Source: Paenibacillus terrae
GTDB taxonomy: Bacteria > Bacillota > Bacilli > Paenibacillales > Paenibacillaceae
DNA: 52,428 nucleotides
Assembly: GCF_000943545.1 (NCBI RefSeq)
Contig: NZ_JTHP01000048.1
Location: forward strand, 1-52,428
Reading direction: 5' to 3'
Shown: piece after piece, positions 1 to 8,762 of the stretch
Layout: each line of letters starts with the position of its first letter
How positions within the stretch are numbered: the first letter of the stretch is position 1
Notes under the pieces: generated by a model
Told to the model about the DNA's origin: nothing
Database searches by the model: none
Seen by the model: the letters and a program-made list of their open reading frames with translations, nothing else
Position numbers and translations under genes: made by a program

Positions 1-1405
1 ACACGACGACTGCACGCGATTCCCTGTCGTATACCGGCCATTCCCCCTCCGGCAGCACAGGCTTTCCGTCACGTGCAAAAGCAACCCATGCCTGCTGCAT
101 ATCGTAAGCCAGCGTCCTCATAGGCGGATGAACGTCCAATCCGAGCTTACCTAGCAGCTCCAGATTATCAAAAACAAACGCAATTTCCGCGCCGTGAACC
201 GCTTGTCCGAATACAGGATGCCCCGGCAGTGTCCAGTCAAAACGGTACATCCACACCGGGGCATGAACCGCTTGTGCAACCGCTAGAGCCAGCGCAGGTC
301 GCCAGAAGAACAGATCGGTCAGCATCTGCGCTTGCCCCTCAATCGTAACAGGGAAAGGTTCCGTCAAATCGCCAACATCTGACATGCCCGTCATCATTTC
401 CAATGCCTGGCTCGCCATCGACTTGTTCATCAGATGGGATTCCTTGCGAATAAAGTAAGCACCCTCATGCAAATTCGTTCCGATCAAAACGGATACCTGC
501 TTGGCTGATCCTTTGGCAATCGCAGATAAAGGTACGTCAGGCAAGGTCACACCGTCCACAACGGGTTGATAGAGCATCGCCAGCCCCGAACCCATCATTT
601 CATGCGTCTTGGCCATGGCAAGCATGAGCGCTTCCGTCGGTAGCGTAAACAATCGTTCCGGATGCAGGGTGTCCACCCCCAACTGCTGGAGATATGCAGC
701 CGTGACTTGCTCCGCCTGTGAAGTCGGCAGCACCTGCGATGCTCCGCTTTGTAAAATAGCACGCTGGAACAGGCCCTCAGCGGCCGGCATAGCCAATAAC
801 GCGGCAATGCTCATAGCTCCCGCTGATTCACCGAACACCGTCACCTCGTCCGGGTTACCGCCAAATGCGGCGATATGGTCCCTGACCCATTCCAAGGCAG
901 CAATCTGATCCAGCAGCCCCGCATTAGAGGTCAGTCCGTCTCCCCGTGGAGTCAGGTGCAAAAAGCCCAACGGCCCGAGCCGATAATTGAGCGTAACGAC
1001 GACAACATCGCCATTTTCTGCCATCCGTGCCCCATCATATAATGGAATAATTCCCGACCCGGTTACAAAGGCTCCGCCGTGAATCCACACCATCACGGGT
1101 CGTCCCTTTGCAGGTGCCTCCGAAGCAGGCGTCCAGACGTTCAGGTACAAGCAGTCCTCCGACTGCTCAGGCGGTTCCACCAGATTCCCAGTCATACTCT
1201 CAGCAGATGGCATAGGCTGCGGACAGATCGGTCCAAAGTTCGTCGCATCCCGCACTTCTTCCCAAGGCTTCAAAGGCTGAGGTGCGTGAAAACGCAATTC
1301 TCCCACAGGAGGCTGTGCATATGGGATGCCTTTCCATACATGATATCCATTCACCGTTTCCCCACGAAGCTGACCCAGGCGGGTATGTACTGTAATACTC
1401 TCCAT
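1..1405 (-). CDS. Type B carboxylesterase (PnbA-like), truncated by the window edge
   Basis: This is an alpha/beta-hydrolase of the carboxylesterase type B family, which cleaves carboxylic esters, probably in the cytoplasm because no signal peptide is visible. The protein starts MESITVHTRLGQLRGE behind GGAGGC. It shows the oxyanion-hole stretch WIHGGAF near residue 105, the nucleophile elbow GESAGA near residues 190-195, and the Glu-containing stretch GTNLHEGAYF further on. About 468 codons are present and the C-terminus with the catalytic His is probably only partly inside the window, since PnbA-type enzymes are about 490 residues. It is read towards the left edge, and its start is 154 bases from the gbsR stop, with a terminator between them. 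The family is clear; the natural ester is unknown. Confidence 0.93.
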   Translation of the reverse strand, partial: MESITVHTRLGQLRGETVNGYHVWKGIPYAQPPVGELRFHAPQPLKPWEEVRDATNFGPICPQPMPSAESMTGNLVEPPEQSEDCLYLNVWTPASEAPAKGRPVMVWIHGGAFVTGSGIIPLYDGARMAENGDVVVVTLNYRLGPLGFLHLTPRGDGLTSNAGLLDQIAALEWVRDHIAAFGGNPDEVTVFGESAGAMSIAALLAMPAAEGLFQRAILQSGASQVLPTSQAEQVTAAYLQQLGVDTLHPERLFTLPTEALMLAMAKTHEMMGSGLAMLYQPVVDGVTLPDVPLSAIAKGSAKQVSVLIGTNLHEGAYFIRKESHLMNKSMASQALEMMTGMSDVGDLTEPFPVTIEGQAQMLTDLFFWRPALALAVAQAVHAPVWMYRFDWTLPGHPVFGQAVHGAEIAFVFDNLELLGKLGLDVHPPMRTLAYDMQQAWVAFARDGKPVLPEGEWPVYDRESRAVVV

Positions 1406-1496
1406 AATGAAGCCTCCTTTAACTCTATTATACCCTTTGCGCAGGCCCAAACCAAAAATCGAACAAAGCTAATCCAAAGTTTACAAAGCCAAACAC

Positions 1497-1531
1497 AAAA
1501 AACGCCGGGAACGCTTTTTGCGCTCCGGCAT
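1497..1531 (-). terminator. Rho-independent terminator of gbsR
   Basis: On the minus strand GCCGG ... CCGGC forms a GC-rich stem with a small bulge around an A-rich loop, followed by a run of six T. It lies just after the gbsR stop and before the carboxylesterase start. Confidence 0.7.
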
Positions 1532-1559
1532 TTTTATGGAAAGAAAAGAGGATAAGCGA

Positions 1560-2123
1560 TTAATCACGAACCTCTTCCTTCGGGATCAGCTTGTATATTT
1601 CTTCGCTTTCCATCGAATCAATCAGTCGGTCCAGCCACTTGTAATAGGCCACAGCCTGCTTCATTTTCAAACGATCCTGCTGGAGAACAGCCTTAAACTC
1701 CTCATATTCCCCGCCCTGCTCCAGCAATCTGTCCAGCTCCTCAATGGCCTTGCGCAGCACCAGCAAATTCGTTTCAACCGCTTTTCTCCATTTAATAGCA
1801 AAGAAGTCTGTGAACGTTTGATGCCAGTCATATTCGACTTCATACAAATCCTTGCGTGAGCCTTTGCTCCACACCTTGTTGACCATTTTCAAATCCAGCA
1901 GTGTTCGGACACCGGTACTCATGCTCGTTTTGCTCATTTCCATTTCACGACCCATTTCGTCCAGCGTCATCGGTTTATCCGCAAAAAAAAGCAAACCGTA
2001 CAAATGCCCCGCAGACAGGGTGATCCCATACAAGTCCATATTTTTACCTATAGCTTCTATGACACGTTTGCGAATTTTTTGCAGCGAAGCCTGCTGCTCA
2101 TCACCTAACTGGTACAAGCTCAT
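1560..2123 (-). CDS. gbsR: GbsR-type (MarR-like) regulator of glycine betaine uptake or synthesis
   Basis: This is a 187-residue winged-helix DNA-binding protein of the GbsR/OpcR family. In Bacilli these repress choline or betaine genes and respond to choline. The helix-turn-helix lies in roughly residues 35-85 (AGHLYGLLFF, then PMTLDEMGREMEMSKTSMS, then the wing with VWSKGSRKDLYEV), followed by a helical C-terminal half. It is transcribed divergently from the opuA genes, with about 520 bases between the two starts. That arrangement and the palindrome at 2459-2476 suggest it controls opuA. I separate it from a generic MarR protein by the GbsR hallmark segment around KGSRKDLYEVEYDW. Whether choline is the ligand here is not visible. 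Confidence 0.87.
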   Translation of the reverse strand: MSLYQLGDEQQASLQKIRKRVIEAIGKNMDLYGITLSAGHLYGLLFFADKPMTLDEMGREMEMSKTSMSTGVRTLLDLKMVNKVWSKGSRKDLYEVEYDWHQTFTDFFAIKWRKAVETNLLVLRKAIEELDRLLEQGGEYEEFKAVLQQDRLKMKQAVAYYKWLDRLIDSMESEEIYKLIPKEEVRD

Positions 2124-2458
2124 GCTTGCATCCTCCTAATTTTAGAGCATTTTGCCTAAGATCGTATGAACGACTTTTACCCGTAACCGATTGGCTTTGA
2201 CGCAACACATGAAATCTTTCAATAAAAAATGAAATGTTTCAAAAGCAAAGCTCCTGTCTATATTACAACAGCATGGGTCGTTCAAAATCATAATTCGCAA
2301 AATTGCTAATGATAGTAAACTTTTAAAATTATGGATATACATAAATCTTTTGCTTATGGTTATATTTCATTGTCTATTTTAAAAAAAGAGCTATCGGTTG
2401 TAAAGTTCCGGATGTTTGAGCATTCTAAAGAACGAAGGAGCATATGGCAGGAAACTTT

Positions 2459-2476
2459 GTACAGTTTTTACTGTAC
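2459..2476. promoter_or_regulatory. Palindrome upstream of opuA, candidate GbsR operator
   Basis: GTACAGT and ACTGTAC form a perfect 7-bp inverted repeat with a 4-base spacer, in the gbsR-opuA intergenic region and 25 bases before the candidate -35 box. The placement fits a regulator site; binding by GbsR is inference. Confidence 0.45.
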
Positions 2477-2500
2477 GTACTTTATGAACAGTTTTTTAGT

Positions 2501-2530
2501 TTGAAAAGTAAGCAATGCTTCTGTTACAAT
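2501..2530 (+). promoter_or_regulatory. Candidate sigma-A promoter of opuA
   Basis: TTGAAA (2501-2506) and TACAAT (2525-2530) are spaced by 18 bases, about 110 bases before the opuAA start. This leaves room for an untranslated leader. Confidence 0.5.
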
Positions 2531-2641
2531 TAATTTTGTCATTAACCGTTTCAGGATGTTCAAAATATTGATTTTTATACTCGATCCTTAATGCAACACG
2601 GGGTTAATACCAAGCAAAGTATAGAAAGAAGAGGTGTATGT

Positions 2642-3865
2642 ATGACGATTTTGGAAGTCAAAAATGTCAGCAAACTCTTTGGTCCTCACGCAGAGCAAGG
2701 TGTTCCGCTCCTGGAGCAGGGCTGGGGCAAGGAAAGGCTGGCCAAAGAAAAACAAATTACCGTTGGTGTTAATAAGGCCAACATGGAAATTAAGCAAGGT
2801 GAAATTTTCGTTATTATGGGTCTTTCGGGCAGTGGCAAGTCCACTTTAGTGCGAATGCTAAATCGCTTGATTGAACCTACCTCCGGTGAAATTCTGGTAC
2901 ACGGCAAGGATCTCCGCAAGATGAACAAAGAACAACTCCGCGAAGTTCGCCGTAAAACCATCAGTATGGTTTTTCAAAAATTCGCCCTGTTCCCACATCG
3001 GACTGTAATGGAAAATGTAGAATACGGCCTTGAAATTCAAAAGGTAGAAAAAACGAAACGCCAGGAAAAGGCACAGCAAGCGCTGGAACTGGTCGGTCTT
3101 AAAAACTGGGGCGATAAAATGCCCGATGAACTGAGTGGCGGTATGCAGCAGCGGGTCGGTCTGGCACGGGCGCTGGCTAATGACCCTGAAGTGCTTTTGA
3201 TGGATGAAGCATTCAGCGCACTGGACCCCCTCATTCGCCGTGACATGCAGGATGAGCTGCTGGAGCTTCAAGATAAAATGAAGAAAACGATTGTGTTTAT
3301 TACCCATGACCTGGATGAAGCGCTGCGGATCGGTGACCGGATTGCATTGATGCGGGACGGATCGGTCGTGCAGATCGGTACACCGGAAGAAATTATGATC
3401 CAACCGGCTAACTCTTATGTAGCCCGCTTCGTCGAGGATGTGGATCTGTCCAAGGTATTGACGGCTGCTCATGTTATGCTTCGTCCAGAAACGATCACAA
3501 TGGATCGCGGTCCGCGTGTTGCTCTGGAATTGATGCGCGAACGTGGGATTTCCAATCTGTTCGTCATTGATCGTACCAAGAAGCTGTTGGGCGTTATCAA
3601 TGCTGAAGATGCTGTCCATGCGCTGCGCAATAATTTGAAGATTGAAGATATTCTCATGACGGACGGACCGCAAGTTGCTGCGGAAACGGTCATTAATGAT
3701 TTGTTCGAAATTACAAGCTCGGCCAAGGTCCCTCTGGCTGTGGTCGATGACAAACAGAAGCTGTTGGGTGTTATCGTCCGTGGAGCTTTGTTGGGCGCAC
3801 TTGGCGGAGATGTAACCACCACGAAGGAGGTGAATGCCCTTGATACCGAAACTGCCAATCGCTGA
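2642..3865 (+). CDS. opuAA: Glycine betaine ABC transporter ATP-binding protein OpuAA
   Basis: This is the ATPase of the OpuA-type osmoprotectant importer, 407 residues (B. subtilis OpuAA is about 418). The Walker A motif GLSGSGKST is near residues 60-68, the signature LSGGMQQRVGLARAL near 166-180, and Walker B with MDEAFSALDPLIRRDMQ follows; this is the ProV/OpuAA version of the motif. The C-terminal 120 residues form two CBS domains (HVMLRPETITMDRG..., then VINDLFEITSSAKVPL...). CBS pairs in this family are implicated in sensing ionic strength. I chose the ATG at 2642 because AAGAAGAGGTG sits just upstream and the protein then starts MTILEVKNVSKLFGP; the upstream in-frame ATG at 2591 has no ribosome-binding site. 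The gene overlaps opuAB, so the two are translationally coupled. Confidence 0.95.
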   Translation: MTILEVKNVSKLFGPHAEQGVPLLEQGWGKERLAKEKQITVGVNKANMEIKQGEIFVIMGLSGSGKSTLVRMLNRLIEPTSGEILVHGKDLRKMNKEQLREVRRKTISMVFQKFALFPHRTVMENVEYGLEIQKVEKTKRQEKAQQALELVGLKNWGDKMPDELSGGMQQRVGLARALANDPEVLLMDEAFSALDPLIRRDMQDELLELQDKMKKTIVFITHDLDEALRIGDRIALMRDGSVVQIGTPEEIMIQPANSYVARFVEDVDLSKVLTAAHVMLRPETITMDRGPRVALELMRERGISNLFVIDRTKKLLGVINAEDAVHALRNNLKIEDILMTDGPQVAAETVINDLFEITSSAKVPLAVVDDKQKLLGVIVRGALLGALGGDVTTTKEVNALDTETANR

Positions 3866-5726
3866 GTGGATTCAGACTATTGTAGACTGGATGGGTATTC
3901 ATCTGGCCGGATTGTTTAATGTTATCTCTTCTGTTATTGAAGCTGTTGTAGGCTTTTTCTCTGGGCTGTTCATGCTTCCGCACCCTCTGGTGTTCATCGT
4001 GATCATCGGAATTATCGCATTTATGATCGGTCGGGTTCAGCTTACGCTGTTTACCGTCATCGGCTTCCTGCTGATTGACAACCTGGGCTATTGGAGCGAA
4101 ACGATGAATACGCTCGGACTGGTCATTACGTCCGCACTCGTATCCATTGTCATCGGGATTCCGATCGGGATCTGGTGTGCATACAGCAAAACGGCGTCAC
4201 GCATTATTACGCCTTTGCTTGATTTTATGCAGACGATGCCCGCGTTCGTCTACTTGCTCCCTGCGGTTACCTTTTTCAGCCTTGGTGTTGTACCGGGCGT
4301 AATCGCATCTGTTATCTTCGCGATCCCTCCAACCATTCGCATGACGAATTTGGGGATTATGCAAGTGTCGGGTGAATTGGTCGAAGCCTCCGACGCATTC
4401 GGTTCAACCTCGGCGCAAAAGCTGTTCAAAGTACAACTGCCGCTGGCTATGCCAACCTTGATGGCTGGTATTAACCAGACGATTATGCTGTCACTGTCTA
4501 TGGTTGTTATTGCTTCTATGATCGGTGCGGAAGGTATTGGTGCCGTTGTATACCGTGCCGTGACACAACTCCAAATTGGTAAAGGTTTTGAGGCCGGATT
4601 GGCTGTCGTTGTTCTGGCTATCGTGCTTGACCGTTTCACGCAGAACCTGTTCAAACCAGCGAAAAGAGGCAAAAGCCGCGTATCTACCAAACAAAAGGTA
4701 TGGATTACCTCTGCGGTTACGGCTGTCATTCTGATCGCTGGCGCATCGCAATATTTTGTTGGATCGAACCCTTCTGCATCTGGCAAAGGAAACGCTGCTG
4801 CCAACCCGGTTGGCGAAGAAGTCGGCTACAAAATTATCGGAATTGATGCCGGGGCAGGTATTATGAAATCAACTGCCAAGGCGTTAAAGGACTACAATTT
4901 GTCCGACTGGAAGCTGGTAGAAGGTTCCGGTGCAGCGATGACTGCAACACTAGACAAAGCCATAAAAGCGAAAAAACCGATCATTATTACAGGTTGGACG
5001 CCGCACTGGATGTTCAACAAGTATGATCTCAAATATTTGGAAGACCCTAAAAAATCTTATGGTGAGGCCGAGGGTATTCATACGATTGCCCGTAAAGGAC
5101 TGCAACAGGATGCTCCTATTGCTTACGAGTTTCTAAAACGGTTCAAATGGACACCGGAAGACATGGGTGAAATGATGGTTGCTATTCAAGGCGGAACCAG
5201 CCCTGAGCAAGCTGCCAAGGATTGGGCTGAAAAGCATGCCGATAAGGTGCAGGAATGGACCCAAGGACTGCAACCTGTCAATGGTGACACCTTCAAGCTC
5301 AGTTATGTGGCTTGGGATTCTGAAATTGCCAGCACGAATTTGCTGAAATATATTTTGGAAAACAAATTGGGCTACAAAGTAACCGCGTTGCAAGTTGAAG
5401 CAGGTCCAATGTGGACGGGTGTCGCCAGTGGGGATGTGGATGCTTCTCCGGCTGCATGGCTGCCACTGACACATGCGGATTACTGGGCTAAATACAAGGA
5501 TAAGCTTGATGATCTGGGCGCTAATATGACGGGTGTCAAAACAGGCTTGGTTGTTCCAGCTTATATGAATGTTAAATCTATAGCTGATTTACAAGGCAAT
5601 GGAGCCGCAGCGGCTCCAGCTTCTGCCGCTGCGGGGGACTTTGGCAAGGAGGTCGGATACCGTATTGTCGGTACCGACCCCAGTGCCGGTCTGATGAAGC
5701 TGACTGCCGAAGCTATGAAGGAATAA
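3834..5726 (+). CDS. opuAB: OpuAB-OpuAC fusion: betaine permease plus substrate-binding domain
   Basis: This one-chain protein joins the membrane permease and the substrate receptor of the OpuA importer, an arrangement also known as OpuABC. Residues about 1-290 form the permease with several membrane spans and the BPD_transp_1 EAA-like stretch VEASDAFGSTSAQKLFKVQLPLAMPTL. A further hydrophobic segment near 285-310 anchors the receptor domain of about residues 325-595. That domain shows the aromatic ligand-binding signatures TGWTPHWMF, GPMWTG and SPAAWLPLTHADYW. An Ala/Pro-rich linker then leads into the start of a second receptor domain (EVGYRIVGTDPSAGLMKLTAEAMKE), which ends at a stop. The ribosome-binding site AAGGAGG lies only 3 bases before ATG 3834 but 9 bases before the in-frame TTG at 3840, so TTG may be the true start. 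The truncated second domain probably does not stop function because the first is complete. Confidence 0.93.
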   Translation: MPLIPKLPIAEWIQTIVDWMGIHLAGLFNVISSVIEAVVGFFSGLFMLPHPLVFIVIIGIIAFMIGRVQLTLFTVIGFLLIDNLGYWSETMNTLGLVITSALVSIVIGIPIGIWCAYSKTASRIITPLLDFMQTMPAFVYLLPAVTFFSLGVVPGVIASVIFAIPPTIRMTNLGIMQVSGELVEASDAFGSTSAQKLFKVQLPLAMPTLMAGINQTIMLSLSMVVIASMIGAEGIGAVVYRAVTQLQIGKGFEAGLAVVVLAIVLDRFTQNLFKPAKRGKSRVSTKQKVWITSAVTAVILIAGASQYFVGSNPSASGKGNAAANPVGEEVGYKIIGIDAGAGIMKSTAKALKDYNLSDWKLVEGSGAAMTATLDKAIKAKKPIIITGWTPHWMFNKYDLKYLEDPKKSYGEAEGIHTIARKGLQQDAPIAYEFLKRFKWTPEDMGEMMVAIQGGTSPEQAAKDWAEKHADKVQEWTQGLQPVNGDTFKLSYVAWDSEIASTNLLKYILENKLGYKVTALQVEAGPMWTGVASGDVDASPAAWLPLTHADYWAKYKDKLDDLGANMTGVKTGLVVPAYMNVKSIADLQGNGAAAAPASAAAGDFGKEVGYRIVGTDPSAGLMKLTAEAMKE

Positions 5727-6048
5727 GCCGCTTCAAGTGGACTGCCGAAGATATGGGTGAAGTGATGATCGCCATTCAAGACGGTGCTGCTCCACAACAA
5801 GCTGCCAAGAGCTGGGCTACAAAGTGACTGCCCTTCAGGTAGAGATTGGCCCTATGTGGACAGGCGTTGCAGGCGGGAGTGTGGATGCTACCGCCGCTGC
5901 CTGGCTTCCACTGACGCATGCCGATTACTGGGCAAAGGACAAGGCTCAGGTGGACGACATCGGAACCAGCATGACTGGCGTTATGTCCGGGCTTGTAGTT
6001 CCATCCTACGTTCCCATTGATTCTATTGAGGACTTAAAGACGCAATAA
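5727..6048 (+). pseudogene. Decayed second OpuAC substrate-binding domain
   Basis: Right after the opuAB stop, coding remnants closely match the first receptor domain but in broken frames. RFKWTAEDMGEVMIAIQDGAAPQQAAK matches the first domain's RFKWTPEDMGEMMVAIQGG. LGYKVTALQVEIGPMW through ADYWAKDK and on to a natural stop at 6046-6048 matches the C-terminal third. About 60 and 50 residues are missing at two internal deletions, near 5725 and 5805. The second junction carries a short shared sequence (AGCTGGGCT), typical of slippage or microhomology deletion. The ancestral protein therefore had tandem receptor domains. Confidence 0.88.
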
Positions 6049-6084
6049 TATTTCATTCAGCCAATACGATATACACTTAAAACC

Positions 6085-6123
6085 AAAAGGCAGATCAGGA
6101 GTAAAAACCTGGTCTGCCTTTTT
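6085..6123 (+). terminator. Terminator of the opuA operon
   Basis: AAAGGCAGATCAGG pairs with CCTGGTCTGCCTTT (one G-T mismatch) around an A-rich loop and continues into a T run. It lies 37 bases after the decayed opuAC stop. Confidence 0.85.
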
Positions 6124-6152
6124 AATATGCGTATTTAGTTACTCTTAGCCTT

Positions 6153-7376
6153 TTAGCCTTTAAGTGTAACTCCCTCTTGCGTTGATATATCGGCATGCTG
6201 GTCTGCCGTCTGACGCTGTCTAAAGAATAGCGGATAAATGGCGAAGGACACCAGCAGACTCACACAGCCAATAACGCCCAGCGCAATCGTATCCTTGAAG
6301 ACGTACGTGATATCCAGTCCTTTGAGGGTGATATTCCGTACAGCATCCAGAAAATACGTCAGTGGCAATATTTCGGCAACCCCCCGCAAGAAGCCGGGCA
6401 TCGCTTCCAGTGGCCACGTATAGCCTGACAGCATAAAGGAAGGAACGGCAATCAGCATGAGGGTTTGGGTCGCATCCACTCTTGTCTTGGAAAAGAGGCT
6501 GAACAGGAACCCTAAACCACACAAGGCAAAGTTAAAGGCCAGCGACACCAGAATCAGCGGCAACACCTGCCCCCTGAACGGAATATCAAAGCATAGGGCG
6601 CTAATACTGAATACAGTCAGCACATTGAAGGCTCCCGCCACATAATACGGTGTCAGCTTGGCAATTGCCAGTCGCCAAGGGGTATTTTTCCATGCGGCAA
6701 ATTTTCCCCAAGTCCCTGCTTCCTTATCCCGCGTACAGGACAAAGCAATACCGAGCAGCAAACACTGCTGGAGAGCGGCAGAAATGACCCCCAGCGGCAT
6801 GAACAGCTTGTAATCATATACCGGGTTGAACAGCACTCTGGACCGGAACGGGATGGTACTCAGCGTTGAGGCGGCCTGATCGGCGTTCATTCCCTTTTGC
6901 TTCATGGAATTGACCGAAACCCCGGCGCTCACGCTACTGATGACCTGATTTGCGATCCGGCTGGCGCTGTTGGAATACATCATGTTACTGCCGTCAATCA
7001 GGGTCAGCACAGGCGGGTTCTCCCCATGCTTAAGCCGGGTGGTGAAATTGTCGGGAATGACGATGCCTACCTTGGCTTCCCCGGTTTCCACCTGACGGAC
7101 AACATCCTCCTGATTGGTGGCCTGCCGTGTAACGGCAAACGAATCTGTCGCATCGAACGCCTGAATGATCTGGCGACTGAGTTGTGAATTGTCTCCGTCA
7201 TACACAGTGACAGGCATCTCGGTAATCCGCTGATGAGAATACAGGAAGCCGAACAAGATGGTATACACAATCGGTGTAATCAGCAGAATAGCCATAAAGC
7301 GCCGATCCCGGAAGATGCTCAGCCATTCCTCACGAAATACATCGCGGATACGAAGTCTTTCCTGTTGATCCTGCAT
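6153..7376 (-). CDS. ABC-2 type membrane permease (YhhJ-like drug or envelope exporter)
   Basis: This ABC-2 family integral membrane protein of 407 residues has the usual layout: one N-terminal span (FMAILLITPIVYTILFGFLY), a large extracytoplasmic domain of about 140 residues (YDGDNSQLSRQIIQAF..., VGIVIPDNF...), then five or so spans, including the pattern PSFMLSGYTWPLEAMPGF typical of ABC-2 exporters. It follows the HlyD-like gene with a single base between stop and start, and AAAGGGGCG precedes ATG 7376; the longer upstream frame lacks such a site. Partner genes suggest efflux of a hydrophobic compound. No ATP-binding gene is present in this cluster, so an ATPase from elsewhere must energise it, or the system uses another mode. 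The substrate is unknown. Confidence 0.85.
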   Translation of the reverse strand: MQDQQERLRIRDVFREEWLSIFRDRRFMAILLITPIVYTILFGFLYSHQRITEMPVTVYDGDNSQLSRQIIQAFDATDSFAVTRQATNQEDVVRQVETGEAKVGIVIPDNFTTRLKHGENPPVLTLIDGSNMMYSNSASRIANQVISSVSAGVSVNSMKQKGMNADQAASTLSTIPFRSRVLFNPVYDYKLFMPLGVISAALQQCLLLGIALSCTRDKEAGTWGKFAAWKNTPWRLAIAKLTPYYVAGAFNVLTVFSISALCFDIPFRGQVLPLILVSLAFNFALCGLGFLFSLFSKTRVDATQTLMLIAVPSFMLSGYTWPLEAMPGFLRGVAEILPLTYFLDAVRNITLKGLDITYVFKDTIALGVIGCVSLLVSFAIYPLFFRQRQTADQHADISTQEGVTLKG

Positions 7377-7377
7377 A

Positions 7378-8742
7378 TTACTGCGCCCCTTTGCCTGTAA
7401 ACAGAACCGTGGAGCCTGTCGGAACCGAAGCCGCAAGATCCGGCAAAGCTATTTTAACACCAAAGGAACGGACATCCTTATCACCGGAACTTTGGCTCGG
7501 TTTTTGAATAGCAAAGTCGGCAGCCGATTCCAGCAAAATAACTTTACCTTTCAGCTCCTTGCCGCCCGACAGCAGTTTAACTTGTACAGTATCCCCTGCC
7601 TGGAGACCATTCAGGGACGTTTCCGGCACATAGAATTTAGCCCAACGCTGCGTCGAAGTTTCAATCGTATAGACCGGGAAGCCTGCACTGGCCATTTCGC
7701 CCAAGCTGAGCGATTTGGATTTTACAATACCGTCCTCAGATGCGCGTAGCGTGGTGTAGCTCAAGTAGGTCTGAGCTTCCTGAAGGGCAGCTTCCGCCTG
7801 AGCTACTTGTGCGTTGGCACCTGCAACCGCCGACTGTGCCTGCTCTACCGTGGATTGCGCCGCCTTCACAGCGGATTGCGCCTGTTCTACCGAAGCCTGG
7901 GCGGCTTTGACATCCTCCTGCTGCAAAGTAACCTTGCCTGCTCCTGCCTGTGCTTCCTTCACCGCAGCCAATGCCTGACGGTATTGCGCTTCAGCCGCCG
8001 TAATTTCTTCCTTGCGGCTTCCCTCGCGTACCATATTCAGTTGCTGGGATGCTGAATTGTACTTGGCTTCCGCCTGTTGATGGTCCAGCGTCGCTTGATC
8101 CAGTGAGGCTTGGGTTGCTGCCCCGGCTTCTTGAAGCTTTTTGGCACGCTCCAGGTTTTTAGCGGTCAAATCCAGCGTTTCCTTGGCAGCCTTCACACTC
8201 ACTTGTGCTTGCTCCAGCTCTTGCGGTCTTGCGCCGCTCTTGAGGGCATCCAGCTTCGCTTTGGCCGCAGCCGCAGCCGCTTGTGCCTGTTCGATCTGAC
8301 TGGAGGAAGCCTGTGCAGTCACGCCAACTGCTGTGGTACCTTGGCTCTTTTTGGCCTGAGCTGCACTCACGGTAGCCTGTGCCTGCCCCACTCCCGCTTG
8401 AGCCTGCAATACTCCTGCCTTCGCTTTGGACACATTACTCTGGGCTGCCAGCAATGCCGCCTGTGCCTGTTTCACCTTGTCTTCCAGCTCACGGCTTTCC
8501 AGATGGGCTAACACCTGCCCTTTTTTTACCTTGTCGCCCTCACTCACGAGCATCTGATCAATACGTCCCGCCATCTTAAAGCTGGCATTGAGCGTATCCG
8601 ATTCTACATAAGCTGTCGGAATGGAAGAGGACTGATCCGCAGACAGGCTACTGCCACCCTTTTGAAAAGCGGTCAGAGCATAAATCCCTATGGCGATTAA
8701 AACAATAAGTACGGCGTAAATCGTATATTTTTTAGCTTTCAT
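7378..8742 (-). CDS. HlyD/EmrA-like membrane fusion (adaptor) protein
   Basis: This 454-residue adaptor has one N-terminal membrane anchor (YTIYAVLIVLIAIGIYAL), then a half-lipoyl/barrel-sandwich segment (FKMAGRIDQMLVSEGDKVKKGQVLAHLES). A very long Ala/Gln-rich coiled coil of about residues 90-330 follows, with repeated AAQASVEQAQSAV-like units. The second half-lipoyl segment (LRASEDGIVKSKSLSLGEMASAG) and a beta-barrel come last. Such proteins link an inner membrane exporter to the outside; in Gram-positives they reach through the wall. It is coupled to the ABC-2 permease downstream and lies 20 bases after the TetR gene, so all three are probably one operon. The coiled coil is built from near-repeats, which suggests growth by internal duplication. 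Confidence 0.9.
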   Translation of the reverse strand: MKAKKYTIYAVLIVLIAIGIYALTAFQKGGSSLSADQSSSIPTAYVESDTLNASFKMAGRIDQMLVSEGDKVKKGQVLAHLESRELEDKVKQAQAALLAAQSNVSKAKAGVLQAQAGVGQAQATVSAAQAKKSQGTTAVGVTAQASSSQIEQAQAAAAAAKAKLDALKSGARPQELEQAQVSVKAAKETLDLTAKNLERAKKLQEAGAATQASLDQATLDHQQAEAKYNSASQQLNMVREGSRKEEITAAEAQYRQALAAVKEAQAGAGKVTLQQEDVKAAQASVEQAQSAVKAAQSTVEQAQSAVAGANAQVAQAEAALQEAQTYLSYTTLRASEDGIVKSKSLSLGEMASAGFPVYTIETSTQRWAKFYVPETSLNGLQAGDTVQVKLLSGGKELKGKVILLESAADFAIQKPSQSSGDKDVRSFGVKIALPDLAASVPTGSTVLFTGKGAQ

Positions 8743-8762
8743 GTTCTCATCACTCCATCTGT

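Noticed and set aside
2142..2342. 66-codon minus-strand frame upstream of gbsR
   Set aside because: AT-rich, no ribosome-binding site, no recognisable pattern; it lies in the regulatory gap.
5700..5830. Sequencing error or single frameshift as the cause of the split opuAC copy
   Set aside because: Two separate blocks of about 60 and 50 residues are missing relative to the first domain, so a single base error cannot explain it.
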